DNA from: Acidovorax sp.
Lineage (GTDB): Bacteria; Pseudomonadota; Gammaproteobacteria; Burkholderiales; Burkholderiaceae_C
Direction of reading: 5' to 3'
NCBI RefSeq assembly: GCF_021287135.1
Contig: NZ_JAJTBB010000089.1
Span: 1 to 64,000, forward strand
DNA: 64,000 nt
Shown: positions 46,686 through 57,928 of the stretch, piece after piece
How positions within the stretch are numbered: position 1 is the first letter of the stretch
Layout: each line of letters opens with the position of its first letter
Notes under the pieces: model-generated
The model's database searches: none
Told to the model about the DNA's origin: nothing
The model's input: only the letters and a program-made list of their open reading frames with translations
Translations under genes and position numbers: made by a program

Positions 46686-47492
46686 CTACCACTCGTCCAG
46701 CACCCAGCCGGCGGCAAACGCAAAGTACTCGCGCAGCCAGGCGTTGTAGCGGATAGAGAGCGGCGTGGGCGCCGCCACTGGAATCGTCCGGGTGTAGCCC
46801 GCCTTGCGGGCGATGCGCTGCGCACGGACGGTGTGAAAGTCGCTGGTGACCAGGGCCACGGCGGCATCCGGCCCCAGCCCCTGGGCTTGCAGCACGGGCA
46901 GGCTGTAGCGCAGATTCAGCTCGGTGCTGGTGCTGCGCTCTTCCTGCAGGATGCGGCGGGCGTCCAGGCCCTGCGCCCGCAGGTAATTGCCCATCACCTG
47001 GCCTTCGCTCAGCGTTTCGCCAAAGTCCACGCCGCCAGACACCACCACCCAGGCTTGCGGGTAGGCCAGCGCCACTTCAAGAGCCTTGTCCAGCCGCTCG
47101 CGCAAGGCCGGCGACGGCTGCCCCTGCGTGGTGCCGCTGCCCAGCACCAGGATGGCTTGCGGCGCGGGGCGGATGGTGGCCGCTGCGTGCCCGCCCATCT
47201 GGCGTGCCAGCACCGCCCAGAACGCGGCAACGCTGACGGCCCAGAGCAGCAACAACCCCCAGCCCACGCGCCACAGCTTGCGCCGCAGCGCCGCCCGCCC
47301 CAACCAGTCCTGCACGGCCTGCCAGCGCCAGGCCAGCAGGCTGCCCGCCGCGCCCAGCGCGGCCGGCACCGTCACGCCCACCGAGAAATAGCCCAGGGCC
47401 ATCAGGGCCAGGCCGTCCGCCAGCAGCACGGTGCCCGCCGCGGCGCAAAACCACCGCGGCAATGGCCACGGGGCATTGCCCCCAGGCTTCAC
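46686..47492 (-). CDS. YdcF/SanA-type DUF218 membrane protein
   Basis: A 268-residue protein with three or four N-terminal hydrophobic segments (residues 12-105) and a C-terminal DUF218 domain: [62 protein letters not shown] and [18 protein letters not shown]. The family (YdcF, SanA, ElyC) acts in envelope metabolism, with a SAM-binding-like fold, but the reaction is unclear. It overlaps the pccA stop by four bases, so it is translationally linked to the carboxylase although no functional tie is known. Confidence 0.88.
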   Translation of the reverse strand: MKPGGNAPWPLPRWFCAAAGTVLLADGLALMALGYFSVGVTVPAALGAAGSLLAWRWQAVQDWLGRAALRRKLWRVGWGLLLLWAVSVAAFWAVLARQMGGHAAATIRPAPQAILVLGSGTTQGQPSPALRERLDKALEVALAYPQAWVVVSGGVDFGETLSEGQVMGNYLRAQGLDARRILQEERSTSTELNLRYSLPVLQAQGLGPDAAVALVTSDFHTVRAQRIARKAGYTRTIPVAAPTPLSIRYNAWLREYFAFAAGWVLDEW

Positions 47493-49537
47493 TGGAATTC
47501 CAGAATCACCTGGTCCACCGCCAGCGACTCGCCCTTGCCGGCGACGATCTTGCCCACCACGCCGTCTTGCGCGGCAAAGAGGATGTTCTCCATCTTCATG
47601 GCCTCGATCACCGCCAGCTTTTCACCGGCCTGCACTTTCTGGCCGGGCTGCACGGCCACGTCCACCAGCAGGCCGGGCATGGGCGAGAGCAGGAACTTGG
47701 ACAGGTCAGGCGGCGCCTTGTAGGGCATCAGCTGGTGCAGCCGCGCCCCCAGGGGCGAGAGCACCATGGCCTCGATCTGCGTGCCGTTGTGCTGGATGCG
47801 CAGGGCCAGCGGGTTCTTGCCCGCGCCACGCTCCACCTGGGCCGTGAAGCCCTGGCCGTTGCAGGCACCCTGCACGCGGATCTGTCCCAAGGTGGCGTTA
47901 CTACTGATTTGATAGCTTCTGCCGCCCACTGTGACTGCGCTGGAGCCCGATTTGTCTTCAAAGTCAGACACCGTCACCTCGTGGTGCTGGTTCTGCCCTT
48001 CGGCGCCCAGCGTGACCACCACAAACTGCTCGCCCACCTTCACCTCGTGCCCGGCCAGCTGCCCGCTGATGCCCGAGGCGCGCGCGCGGTAGCGGCGGTT
48101 CATGAACGCGGCCAGGGCCACCAGGAACAGCGGGTCTTCGTGCGGCACGTCTTCGGCCGCAAAGCCCTTGCCGTAGTGCTCGGCAATGAAGCCGGTGTTG
48201 AACTGGCCCGACACGAACTTGGGGTGCGCCAGCAGCGCCGCCTGGAACGGAATGTTGCTGCTGATGCCCCGGATCACGAACCCGTTGAGCGCCGCGCGCA
48301 TCTTGGCAATCGCGTCGTTGCGGTCCGTGCCGTGCACGATCAGCTTGGCGATCATCGAGTCGTAGTACATGGGGATCTCGCCGCCCTCGTACACGCCCGT
48401 GTCCACCCGCACGCCCAGCTTCTTGCTGGTGTCGGACTGGAACATCGTCTCCTCCGGCGGCTGAAAGCGCACCAGCCGGCCGGTGGACGGCAAAAAGTTG
48501 CGGAACGGGTCTTCGGCGTTGATGCGGCACTCAATGGCCCAGCCGTCGCGCTTCACGTCGGCCTGGCCCAAAGGCAGCTTCTCGCCTGCAGCCACGCGGA
48601 TCATCAGCTCCACCAGGTCCAGGCCGGTGATGCACTCCGTCACCGGGTGTTCCACCTGCAGGCGGGTGTTCATCTCCAGGAAGTAGAAGTCCTGGTCCTT
48701 GCCGACCACAAACTCCACCGTGCCCGCGCTCTGGTACTTCACGGCCTTGGCCAGCGCCACGGCCTGCTCGCCCATGGCCTTGCGCGTGGCGTCGCTGATG
48801 AAGGGGCTGGGCGCCTCTTCAATCACCTTCTGGTGGCGGCGCTGGATGGAGCACTCGCGCTCGTTCAGGTAGATCACGTTGCCGTGGCTGTCGCCCAGGA
48901 TCTGGATCTCGATGTGGCGCGGCTCCTGCACAAACTTCTCGATGAAGATGCGGTCGTCGCCAAAGCTGTTGCGGGCCTCGTTCTGGCAGCTGGCAAAGCC
49001 CTCGAACGCTTCCTTGTCGTTGTAGGCCACGCGCAGGCCCTTGCCGCCGCCGCCGGCCGATGCCTTGATCATCACGGGGTAGCCGATGCCCTTGGCAATC
49101 TCCACCGCCTGCTCGGGGCCTGCAATCGCGTCGTTGTAGCCCGGAATGGTGTTGACCTTGGCCTCGTTGGCCAGCTTCTTCGACGCGATCTTGTCGCCCA
49201 TGGCCGCAATCGAATGCGCCTTGGGGCCGATGAAGGCAATGCCCTCGTCTTCGCAACGCTGGGCAAAGGCTTCGTTTTCAGAGAGGAAGCCGTAGCCAGG
49301 GTGCACGGCCTGCGCGCCGGTCTGCTTGCAGGCGGCAATGATCTTCTCGGCCTGCAGGTAGCTTTCGCGGCTGGGCGCGGGGCCGATGTTGACGGCTTCA
49401 TCGGCCAGCTTGACGTGACGGGCTTCCTTGTCGGCGTCGGAATAGACGGCGACGGTCTTGATGCCCATCTTGCGGGCGGTGGCGATGACGCGGCAGGCGA
49501 TTTCGCCGCGGTTGGCGATCAGGATTTTGGTAAACAT
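47489..49537 (-). CDS. pccA: propionyl-CoA carboxylase alpha subunit (biotin carboxylase + BCCP)
   Basis: A 682-residue biotin-dependent carboxylase subunit. Order: biotin carboxylase N-domain ([18 protein letters not shown]), ATP-grasp (MIKASAGGGGKGLRVAYN; FLEMNTRLQVEHPVTE), biotin carboxylase C-domain, BT linker (about 500-600) and C-terminal biotinyl domain with EAMKMEN (biotin on Lys648). With PccB it carboxylates propionyl-CoA to (S)-methylmalonyl-CoA. GGAG precedes the start. The first 24 or so residues reappear in a divergent copy at 50215-50364, so an insertion has split pccA from pccB. Confidence 0.95.
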   Translation of the reverse strand: MFTKILIANRGEIACRVIATARKMGIKTVAVYSDADKEARHVKLADEAVNIGPAPSRESYLQAEKIIAACKQTGAQAVHPGYGFLSENEAFAQRCEDEGIAFIGPKAHSIAAMGDKIASKKLANEAKVNTIPGYNDAIAGPEQAVEIAKGIGYPVMIKASAGGGGKGLRVAYNDKEAFEGFASCQNEARNSFGDDRIFIEKFVQEPRHIEIQILGDSHGNVIYLNERECSIQRRHQKVIEEAPSPFISDATRKAMGEQAVALAKAVKYQSAGTVEFVVGKDQDFYFLEMNTRLQVEHPVTECITGLDLVELMIRVAAGEKLPLGQADVKRDGWAIECRINAEDPFRNFLPSTGRLVRFQPPEETMFQSDTSKKLGVRVDTGVYEGGEIPMYYDSMIAKLIVHGTDRNDAIAKMRAALNGFVIRGISSNIPFQAALLAHPKFVSGQFNTGFIAEHYGKGFAAEDVPHEDPLFLVALAAFMNRRYRARASGISGQLAGHEVKVGEQFVVVTLGAEGQNQHHEVTVSDFEDKSGSSAVTVGGRSYQISSNATLGQIRVQGACNGQGFTAQVERGAGKNPLALRIQHNGTQIEAMVLSPLGARLHQLMPYKAPPDLSKFLLSPMPGLLVDVAVQPGQKVQAGEKLAVIEAMKMENILFAAQDGVVGKIVAGKGESLAVDQVILEFQ

Positions 49538-49559
49538 ATAAAACTCCAGAATCTACGGC

Positions 49560-50198
49560 TTAGATACCGCACGCATTCAATAAAGATTGAGTAAGCATTG
49601 CCCGCTCTTCGGTCGAAGGAATTCGCTTATGCAAGGCTTTAGGCCCGCCCCGCCAGGTTGTCACGGTTTTCAATGGCTTAGAAAGCCAGCCAATGTTGAA
49701 ACACACCTCATCAGAGTGTTCCGGTGTCGCAAAGAACTCCAGGTGACTCCATTCGGGCAGATTGTCATGAATCCACCACGCAATTGCTTCATAAGAGCAG
49801 GTTTGAGCAAGAACCGCTCTTGAAATACTAGGAATGCTGATACACGCGGTCGCACCGATTCCGTTGTTTTCACTCGGATGGTCCCACGTGTGAAATCCGC
49901 GGTTATCCGCAGCGCAGTTGTGTTTTTCAACACCTGCGGCGTTCACTTCCAAGCTCCGATAGCCTGAGCGAACATGAACTCGCCCAAATCGCTTCTGAAG
50001 CGGCTCAAGCAGCAAGTTGCACAGTTTGGAACCTGCTTCGATTGCAATGTCAACGCGTTCCTTTTCCGGGGCATTCAGCAGTCGATAATGCACAGCAATT
50101 TCGCTGTACAGAAATTCGCGCATGTGAAAGCTCTCAGAAAGGGCAATGCGCCCAAGCCTATCCAGGCCCGAGTAGCTTTGGGGATCGAAACGTGCCAT
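49560..50198 (-). CDS. peptidase M15-like hypothetical protein (inserted gene)
   Basis: A 212-residue protein with lower G+C than its neighbours. The segment RVHVRSGYRSLEVN is like the start of M15/D-Ala-D-Ala-carboxypeptidase-like domains. Later segments FHTWDHPSENNGIGATACISIP, AIAWWIHDNLPEWSHLEFFATPEHSDEVCFNIGW keep several His and Asp but not in a fully canonical zinc triad, so activity is uncertain. No signal peptide is seen, as in phage endolysin-like proteins. It sits 22 bp upstream of pccA, inside the insertion between pccB and pccA. Confidence 0.6.
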   Translation of the reverse strand: MARFDPQSYSGLDRLGRIALSESFHMREFLYSEIAVHYRLLNAPEKERVDIAIEAGSKLCNLLLEPLQKRFGRVHVRSGYRSLEVNAAGVEKHNCAADNRGFHTWDHPSENNGIGATACISIPSISRAVLAQTCSYEAIAWWIHDNLPEWSHLEFFATPEHSDEVCFNIGWLSKPLKTVTTWRGGPKALHKRIPSTEERAMLTQSLLNACGI

Positions 50199-50214
50199 AT
50201 GTGGACGTGGTGAT

Positions 50215-50364
50215 TTACATCAAAATATTCCTGTGCTCGCGCAACGGATTTTCCGGTTTCCTGTCAACCTCGGAAGAGGTGGCGAATATTCCCATCTTTT
50301 TTGCAGCGCCAATAACCCGGCAAGCAATCTCGCCGCGATTCGCGATCAGGATTTTGGTGAACAT
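50215..50364 (-). pseudogene. divergent 5' fragment of pccA (49 codons)
   Basis: The minus-strand frame from ATG 50364 encodes [20 protein letters not shown], then [13 protein letters not shown] and a short unrelated tail, ending at TAA (50215). Intact pccA encodes [20 protein letters not shown] followed by ARKMGIKTV. The peptide match covers about 25 residues but many synonymous codons differ (for example GCG AAT for GCC AAC), so it is not a recent local duplication; it looks like the pccA start of another organism carried in with the insertion. It starts 12 bases after the HNH gene stop. Confidence 0.85.
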
Positions 50365-50376
50365 GTATTTTCTCTT

Positions 50377-51030
50377 TCACTGAAGACCGTTGGAGGTAGC
50401 TGCCAAGCGACTGAGTCGCGTCAGGCCATCCCATTCATCGAGGACTGGTGGATGCTCCCGCGGGTCAAAAAAACCGACTTCTTCCAAAGTCCATTGCCCT
50501 CGACCGAACTGGCAGGCATTGCATGCCGTTACCAAATTCGGCTCATCATTTGTTCCGCCCCGGCTGTGTGGAAGGATGTGATCGAGGGAAGCACTGAGTG
50601 CTGCCAGCGCAGTGTGCTTGTCTGCATTGCGCGCACCCCAACGGGCAACGTCTGGCAAGCAACGATGCAATAGCGCCCGCATGCTGCGGTCAATCACGCG
50701 AGTCCCGCAATACCTACACCGCCAGCCGTCTCGGGCATAGATAGCATGCTCAGCGCTTGCTGACGGCATGCGCTGGGCGCTGCGCTCCGGCCCCGCGCCA
50801 GCGGTTGGCACAGTGGATTGCCAGTGAAGCAGCGGATTGACCGCGCCAGTCACCAATGCGGTGTATGCGCCGATGACTGGCATATCTGCCTCTGACACAA
50901 GCTGGCGAGCATCCGACGTATCACCCGCCAGCAGGCAGTCTGCGGCAGATGACAGCAGATCGGCTGCAGTCATCAGCTGCGGTATCGGCGTTAGAAAACA
51001 CCGCCGAGCGGGAGCATGGATTGGCAACAT
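50377..51030 (-). CDS. HNH endonuclease domain protein
   Basis: A 217-residue protein with a C-terminal HNH domain: IYARDGWRCRYCGTRV, then SLDHILPHSRGGTNDEPNLVTACNACQFGRGQW. The two CxxC pairs (CRYC, CNAC) form the structural zinc site and DH...N provides the ββα-metal nuclease core. The N-terminal 95 residues are helical and unassigned. The gene begins 6 bp after the pccB stop and ends 12 bp before the pccA-like fragment, so it was in a pccB-HNH-pccA order in some ancestor. It could be a nuclease of an accessory or defence element. An alternative start is ATG 50973. Confidence 0.8.
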   Translation of the reverse strand: MLPIHAPARRCFLTPIPQLMTAADLLSSAADCLLAGDTSDARQLVSEADMPVIGAYTALVTGAVNPLLHWQSTVPTAGAGPERSAQRMPSASAEHAIYARDGWRCRYCGTRVIDRSMRALLHRCLPDVARWGARNADKHTALAALSASLDHILPHSRGGTNDEPNLVTACNACQFGRGQWTLEEVGFFDPREHPPVLDEWDGLTRLSRLAATSNGLQ

Positions 51031-51036
51031 GAAGAA

Positions 51037-52569
<1,533 letters not shown>

Positions 52570-52605
52570 GGTCGTCCTTCGGTGAAATGCTGTCTTGTGG
52601 GAATG

Positions 52606-52660
52606 AATTTGCTATCTATTCAATAGCTGCTTGCGCTTGTCCTGATTGCGCCAGCAGCAG
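52606..52660 (-). repeat. dispersed repeat, copy 8 (covers meaB 3' end)
   Basis: Minus strand: GCTGGCGCAATCAGGACAAG, CGCAAGCAGCTATTGAATAG. The meaB stop codon (52616-52618) lies inside it, so the last residues [11 protein letters not shown] of MeaB are encoded by the repeat. Confidence 0.7.
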
Positions 52661-53644
52661 ATTTCTTGCTGCAGTGGATGCGGCGATGCGCCCCGCCACC
52701 ACGTCGGCCTGCAGCTGCGGCAGCAGCGCGCGCACCTGCGGGTGCTGGCGGAACGCGAGCTTGAGGCCGGCCTCAATGCGCTCCCACATCCAGGCCAGGG
52801 CCTGCTTCTCGCGGCGCTGGGCCAGGCGGCCGTTGGCGGTCTGCAGTCTTTGGTACTCGCTGACCGCGGCCCAGAAGCTGTCCACGCCCTGCCCCAGCAG
52901 CGCGCTGATCTGCACGACCTTGGGGTGCCACTGGGCGGCGTTGTGGTGGGCGTGTTCGGGGTTGCCGTGCTGGCTCAAGAGCCGCAGGCTGGAGGTGATC
53001 TGCGCCTCGGCCCGCGTGGCGGCGTTCTTGTCGATGTCGGCCTTGTTGATGACCACCAGGTCGGCGATTTCCATCACGCCCTTCTTGATGGCCTGCAGGT
53101 CGTCGCCCGCGTTGGGCAGCTGCATGAGCACGAACATGTCCGTCATGCCCGCCACAGCGGTTTCGGACTGGCCCACGCCCACAGTCTCGATGATGACCAC
53201 GTCGTAGCCTGCGGCCTCGCACACCAGCAGCGCTTCGCGCGTTTTCTCGGCCACGCCGCCCAGCGTGCCGCTGCTGGGGCTGGGGCGGATATAGGCGCGC
53301 TCATGGACGGAGAGATGCTCCATGCGCGTCTTATCGCCCAGGATGGAGCCGCCCGAGACGGTGCTGGAAGGGTCCACCGCCAGCACGGCCACCCGGTGGC
53401 CTTGGCCGATCAGGTACAGGCCCAGCGCTTCGATGAAGGTGGACTTGCCCACGCCCGGCACGCCGCTGATGCCCAGGCGGAACGCCTTGCCCGTGTGGGG
53501 CAGCAGCGCCGTGAGCAGCTCGTCCGCCTGCGCGCGGTGGTCGGCGCGGGTGGATTCGAGCAGGGTGATGGCTTTGGCCATGGCGCGGCGCTGAATGGGG
53601 CCTTCGCCCGCCACGATGCCACGCTGGATCGCTTCAGGGCTCAC
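52616..53644 (-). CDS. meaB: MeaB/ArgK methylmalonyl-CoA mutase GTPase chaperone
   Basis: A 342-residue G3E GTPase that protects and reloads the B12 cofactor of methylmalonyl-CoA mutase. GTG 53644 is chosen because it overlaps the scpA stop (GTGA), a typical coupled start. Motifs: GVPGVGKST (Walker A, residues 61-69), [29 protein letters not shown] and NKAD. Upstream scpA encodes its client. The C-terminal eleven residues are encoded by a dispersed repeat and so are probably not functional family sequence. Confidence 0.93.
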   Translation of the reverse strand: MSPEAIQRGIVAGEGPIQRRAMAKAITLLESTRADHRAQADELLTALLPHTGKAFRLGISGVPGVGKSTFIEALGLYLIGQGHRVAVLAVDPSSTVSGGSILGDKTRMEHLSVHERAYIRPSPSSGTLGGVAEKTREALLVCEAAGYDVVIIETVGVGQSETAVAGMTDMFVLMQLPNAGDDLQAIKKGVMEIADLVVINKADIDKNAATRAEAQITSSLRLLSQHGNPEHAHHNAAQWHPKVVQISALLGQGVDSFWAAVSEYQRLQTANGRLAQRREKQALAWMWERIEAGLKLAFRQHPQVRALLPQLQADVVAGRIAASTAARNLLLAQSGQAQAAIE

Positions 53645-55812
53645 GCTGCCACGGCCTTGCGAATCTGCTCCAGCACATCCTTGGCGCTGGCCGGGATGGG
53701 GGTGCCGGGGCCGTAGACGCCCTTCACGCCCGCTTCGTACAAGAAGTCGTAATCCTGCGCCGGGATCACGCCACCCACGAACACGATGATGTCGTCCGCG
53801 CCCTGCTTTTTCAGCTCGGCAATGATGGCGGGCACCAATGTCTTGTGGCCGGCGGCCAGGGTGCTCACGCCCACGGCGTGCACGTCGTTTTCGATGGCCT
53901 GACGGGCGCATTCCTCGGGCGTCTGGAACAGCGGGCCCATGTCCACGTCAAAGCCCAGGTCGGCAAAGGCGGTGGCTACCACCTTGGCGCCGCGGTCGTG
54001 GCCGTCCTGGCCCAGCTTGGCGATCATCACGCGGGGGCGGCGGCCTTGGCTTTCGGCGAAGGCGTTGATCTCGGTCTTGAGTTTTTCCCAGCCTTCGGCC
54101 GAGTCATAAGCGGCAGCGTACACACCGGTCACCTTTTGCGTATCGGCGCGATGGCGCCCAAAAACCTTTTCCAGCGCATCGCTCACCTCGCCCACCGTGG
54201 CGCGCAGGCGGATGGCCTGGATGGACAGGTCGAGCAGGTTGCCCTGGCCCGACTCTGCTGCAGAAGTGAGAGCATCCAGCGCTTGCTGCACCTTGGCTGC
54301 GTCGCGTTTTGCCTTGATTTCCTGCAGGCGGGCAATCTGGCCGTCGCGTACCTTCATGTTGTCGATTTCGAGGATATCGACCTTGTCTTCCTTGGCCAGC
54401 TTGTACTTGTTGACGCCGACGATCACGTCACGGCCCGAGTCGATGCGCGCCTGCTTTTCAGCGGCGGCGGCTTCGATCTTGAGCTTGGCCCAGCCGCTGT
54501 CCACGGCCTGGGTCATGCCGCCCATGGCTTCGACCTCTTCGATGATCTTCCAGGCGGCGTCCATCATGTCCTGGGTGAGCTTCTCCATCATGTAGCTGCC
54601 AGCCCAGGGATCGATCACGTTGGTGATGTGGGTCTCTTCCTGGATGATGAGCTGCGTGTTGCGCGCAATCCGGGCCGAGAACTCGGTGGGCAGCGCAATG
54701 GCTTCATCGAGCGCGTTGGTGTGCAGCGATTGCGTGCCGCCAAACACGGCTGCCATGGCTTCGATGGTGGTGCGCACCACGTTGTTGTAGGGGTCTTGCT
54801 CGGTCAGGCTCCAGCCGCTGGTCTGGCAGTGCGTGCGCAGCATCAGGCTCTTGGGGTTCTTGGCGTTGAAGCCCTTCATGATGCGGCACCACAGCAGGCG
54901 CGCAGCACGCATCTTGGCCACTTCCAGGTAGAAGTTCATGCCGATGGCCCAGAAGAAGGACAGGCGGCCGGCAAAGTCGTCCACGTCCATGCCCTTGGCA
55001 ATGGCGGTCTTCACGTATTCCTTGCCGTCGGCCAGGGTGAAGGCCAGTTCCAGCGCCTGGTTGGCGCCCGCCTCCTGCATGTGGTAGCCCGAGATCGAGA
55101 TCGAGTTGAACTTCGGCATGTTCTTGGCCGTGTACTCGATGATGTCGCCGATGATCTTCATCGACGGCTTGGGCGGGTAGATATACGTATTGCGGACCAT
55201 GAACTCCTTGAGGATGTCGTTCTGGATGGTTCCGCTGAGCTTGTCTTGCGACACGCCCTGCTCTTCCGCCGCCACCACGTAGCCAGCCAGCACGGGCAGC
55301 ACGGCGCCGTTCATGGTCATGGAGACGGACACCTTGTCGAGCGGGATCTCGTTGAAGAGGATCTTCATGTCCTCCACCGAGTCAATCGCCACGCCGGCCT
55401 TGCCCACGTCGCCCGTCACGCGGGGGTGGTCCGAGTCGTAGCCGCGGTGGGTGGCCAGGTCAAACGCCACCGACACGCCCTGCCCACCGGCAGCCAGTGC
55501 CTTGCGGTAAAACGCGTTGGATTCTTCGGCCGTGGAGAAGCCGGCGTACTGGCGGATGGTCCAGGGCCGTACAGAGTACATGGTGGCCTGGGGGCCGCGC
55601 AGGAAGGGCTCGAAACCGGGCAGCGTGTTGGCGTAGGGCAGGTCCTGCGTGTCCGCCGCGGTGTACAGCGGCTTGACGGTGATGCCGTCGGGCGTGACCC
55701 AGTTGAGCGCATTCACGTCGCCACCGGGCGCCGACTTGGCAGCGGCCTTGGCCCAGGCCTCCAGGGTGGAAGGAGCAAATTCAGACGGAGCGTTGCGAGG
55801 AGAGTCACTCAT
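53641..55812 (-). CDS. scpA: methylmalonyl-CoA mutase (single-chain)
   Basis: A 723-residue adenosylcobalamin enzyme that rearranges (R)-methylmalonyl-CoA to succinyl-CoA. The TIM-barrel substrate domain has [39 protein letters not shown] and [15 protein letters not shown]; the B12 domain carries [10 protein letters not shown], with His605 as the cobalt ligand, and a SxL...GG signature ([18 protein letters not shown]). ATG 55812 gives a normal N-terminus. The gene is first in the pathway transcription unit, divergent from a GntR regulator. Confidence 0.96.
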   Translation of the reverse strand: MSDSPRNAPSEFAPSTLEAWAKAAAKSAPGGDVNALNWVTPDGITVKPLYTAADTQDLPYANTLPGFEPFLRGPQATMYSVRPWTIRQYAGFSTAEESNAFYRKALAAGGQGVSVAFDLATHRGYDSDHPRVTGDVGKAGVAIDSVEDMKILFNEIPLDKVSVSMTMNGAVLPVLAGYVVAAEEQGVSQDKLSGTIQNDILKEFMVRNTYIYPPKPSMKIIGDIIEYTAKNMPKFNSISISGYHMQEAGANQALELAFTLADGKEYVKTAIAKGMDVDDFAGRLSFFWAIGMNFYLEVAKMRAARLLWCRIMKGFNAKNPKSLMLRTHCQTSGWSLTEQDPYNNVVRTTIEAMAAVFGGTQSLHTNALDEAIALPTEFSARIARNTQLIIQEETHITNVIDPWAGSYMMEKLTQDMMDAAWKIIEEVEAMGGMTQAVDSGWAKLKIEAAAAEKQARIDSGRDVIVGVNKYKLAKEDKVDILEIDNMKVRDGQIARLQEIKAKRDAAKVQQALDALTSAAESGQGNLLDLSIQAIRLRATVGEVSDALEKVFGRHRADTQKVTGVYAAAYDSAEGWEKLKTEINAFAESQGRRPRVMIAKLGQDGHDRGAKVVATAFADLGFDVDMGPLFQTPEECARQAIENDVHAVGVSTLAAGHKTLVPAIIAELKKQGADDIIVFVGGVIPAQDYDFLYEAGVKGVYGPGTPIPASAKDVLEQIRKAVAA

Positions 55813-55880
55813 GGCGTGGGGCGTGCGGAGTTGGCAGGAATTCAGCAACCAAGGGTTACCGGCTGTGGTGCGAAGTTTAC

Positions 55881-55897
55881 ATCATTCATAATTATTG
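55881..55897. promoter_or_regulatory. candidate GntR (FCD-type) operator
   Basis: TCATTCATAATTATTGA matches its own reverse complement at 12 of 17 positions with TCA/TGA arms and an AT-rich centre. It lies in the 119-bp gap between scpA and the GntR gene. Binding is inferred from position and symmetry. Confidence 0.4.
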
Positions 55898-55931
55898 ATT
55901 CAAAATATTGCCCAACCCTTACAATCCCGCC

Positions 55932-56570
55932 ATGTCTGCCCTGCCCCTGCTTACCCCCCGCGCCCTGTACGAAGAAGTGGCGGAGCAGTTGCGCCAGCGC
56001 ATCTTCCGGCGCGAGCTGGAGCCCGGCTCGTGGATTGACGAGCTCAAGATTGCCGAGGAATTCGGCATCAGCCGCACGCCCCTGCGCGAGGCGCTCAAGG
56101 TGCTGGCGGCCGAGGGACTGGTCACGATGAAGGTGCGCCGTGGCGCCTATGTGACCGAGATGAGCGAAAAGGACTTGCGCGACGTGTACCACCTGCTGTC
56201 GCTGCTGGAGAGCGACGCGGCGGGCGTGGTTGCGCAGCGGGCCACGCCCGCCCAGCTCCAGGCCCTGCAGGCCCTGCACACCGAGCTGGAGGCCGCGGTG
56301 AACGACCGTGAAAAGTTCTTCGCCATCAACGAGCGTTTTCACATGCAGCTGCTGGAGATGGCCGACAACCGCTGGCGCAGCCAGATGGTGGCCGATCTGC
56401 GCAAGGTCATGAAGCTCAACCGCCACAACTCGCTGCTCAAGCAAGGGCGTATCGAAGATTCACTGCGCGAGCACCGTAGCATCCTGGATGCCATGCTCGC
56501 GCGCAACGGCCCGGCGACCGTGCAGGCCATGCAGGAGCACTTTTCGCACGGCCTCGAAGCAGCGACCTGA
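55932..56570 (+). CDS. GntR family (FCD domain) transcriptional regulator
   Basis: A 212-residue regulator: winged helix (YEEVAEQLRQRIFRRELEPGSWIDELKIAEEFGISRTPLREALKVLAAEGLV, residues 13-65) and a helical FCD domain with ligand His residues (FHMQLLEMADNRWRS; EHRSILDAM; EHF). ATG 55932 gives a short leader before the first helix. Divergent placement next to scpA suggests that it represses or senses the propionate pathway, with a CoA ester or carboxylate ligand. Confidence 0.9.
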   Translation: MSALPLLTPRALYEEVAEQLRQRIFRRELEPGSWIDELKIAEEFGISRTPLREALKVLAAEGLVTMKVRRGAYVTEMSEKDLRDVYHLLSLLESDAAGVVAQRATPAQLQALQALHTELEAAVNDREKFFAINERFHMQLLEMADNRWRSQMVADLRKVMKLNRHNSLLKQGRIEDSLREHRSILDAMLARNGPATVQAMQEHFSHGLEAAT

Positions 56571-56593
56571 ACGCGCGCCGCCGCGCCACCCCG

Positions 56594-57928
56594 TCACCGC
56601 ATCTGGAACACTTCCTGGTGAAAGCGTGATTCGGGCATGCCCAGGGCCACCAGGCCCTTCTTGAGCGCCGCGCCAAACGGCGCCGGCCCGCAGAACCAGA
56701 TGTCGGCGTTTTCCCAGTCGGGCACCGCCGCCACCAGGCGCTGCGCGTCCAGCAGCCCGTCCCGCTCGCTCCACAGCACGTGCAGCGGCACGCCCGCCGC
56801 TTCGGCGTCGCGGGCCAGCAGGCCGATGGCCTGCTCGTCGTACACGGAGGTGGGATGGAACAGGTCAATGGCCCGGCCATCGGGCGCAGCCGCCAGCGCC
56901 TGCAGGCGCGCGATGAACGGCGTGATGCCAATGCCCGCGCCCACCCAGATCTGCCGCCGGCAGGGGCCGTCGAAGGTGAAGCGGCCGTAGGGCCCCTCCA
57001 CCCGCACGGCGTCGCCCACGCGCAGGCGGTCTTTCAAGGTGCGGGTGTAGTCGCCCAGGGCCTTGATGATGAAGGTGATGGTGCCCTGCCCGTTCCAGGC
57101 CGAGGCAATGGTGTAGGGGTGGTGTCCCTCGCCCTCGTGCAGCGTGAGGAACGCAAACTGCCCCGGCACATGTCCCGGCCAACGCCCGCCGCACTGCACA
57201 TCCACCTCCAGCACATCCAGCGCCGGGTGCTGGCGCAGGGCCGCCACCTGCCCCCGCACGGTGCGCCCGGCCCCCACGCGGCCGCGCAGCACCAGCACCG
57301 CAGACACCGTGCCCGCCGCCATCAACGCCGCCATGGCCGGGCCGAGCAAGCCCGTCCAGTCTTCAAACCGGAGCAGGAACACGGAGTGCGCCACCAGGGC
57401 CAGGTAGGCCACGGCCATCAGGTGGTGGGTCTTGAAGAAGTACCGGTAGGGGAAGCGCTGGACCAACGCCAGCACCATCAGCACCAGCGCGCCATAAAAG
57501 GCCCATTCGCCCACGCCTTCGGCCCAGCCGCGCTGGCTCTGGAAAAACTGCTGCACCGGCGCATCCAGCAGCTCCGGGCGCGGCCCGCGGGCGGGACGCT
57601 GCAGCCATCCCCAGCCCACCATCCACTTGGGCGCCTTGGCCAGCAGCCAGTGGCTGACCGAAATGACCAGCGCCGCAATGCCCAGCCACTTGTGCAGGCG
57701 GTACATCTTGTCCAGGCCCCCCAGCTGCGGCTCCACCGCGGCCGGCCGCGCGGCCAGCACCATGGCCGCGCTCATGACCCCCATGGCCAGCACGCCGCCG
57801 TACTGCATCAGCACGGCACGCCAGGCGAAAAAATTGGGGGCAGTGGACCACGGGGTGGCATCGGTAGCCAGCCACAGACCACTCAACGCAAGAAGGTAGA
57901 GCCAGAAATATCGGTGAAGGGATCGCAT
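56594..57928 (-). CDS. ferric-reductase-like transmembrane flavoprotein
   Basis: A 444-residue membrane oxidoreductase. The N-terminal half has about six hydrophobic segments with His in a heme-binding pattern (MYRLHKWLGIAALVISVSHWLL; FFKTHHLMAVAYLALVAHSVFLL). The C-terminal half is a ferredoxin-NADP-reductase-like module: GHVPGQFAFLTLHEGEGHHPYTIASAW (FAD), GPYGRF, and the NAD(P) site (VGAGIGITPFIARL, FCGPAPFGAALKKGL). Such proteins pass electrons from NAD(P)H across the membrane to ferric or other acceptors. ATG 57928 begins with the first helix. Partner or acceptor unknown. Confidence 0.88.
   Translation of the reverse strand: MRSLHRYFWLYLLALSGLWLATDATPWSTAPNFFAWRAVLMQYGGVLAMGVMSAAMVLAARPAAVEPQLGGLDKMYRLHKWLGIAALVISVSHWLLAKAPKWMVGWGWLQRPARGPRPELLDAPVQQFFQSQRGWAEGVGEWAFYGALVLMVLALVQRFPYRYFFKTHHLMAVAYLALVAHSVFLLRFEDWTGLLGPAMAALMAAGTVSAVLVLRGRVGAGRTVRGQVAALRQHPALDVLEVDVQCGGRWPGHVPGQFAFLTLHEGEGHHPYTIASAWNGQGTITFIIKALGDYTRTLKDRLRVGDAVRVEGPYGRFTFDGPCRRQIWVGAGIGITPFIARLQALAAAPDGRAIDLFHPTSVYDEQAIGLLARDAEAAGVPLHVLWSERDGLLDAQRLVAAVPDWENADIWFCGPAPFGAALKKGLVALGMPESRFHQEVFQMR

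Noticed and set aside
47895-47925. Possible further copy of the dispersed repeat inside pccA
   Set aside because: Only the TTTGATAGCT end matches; the two arms are absent, so chance resemblance within the coding sequence is likelier.
53845-56130. Plus-strand frame of 761 codons opposite scpA
   Set aside because: Shadow of the mutase gene; low-complexity composition.
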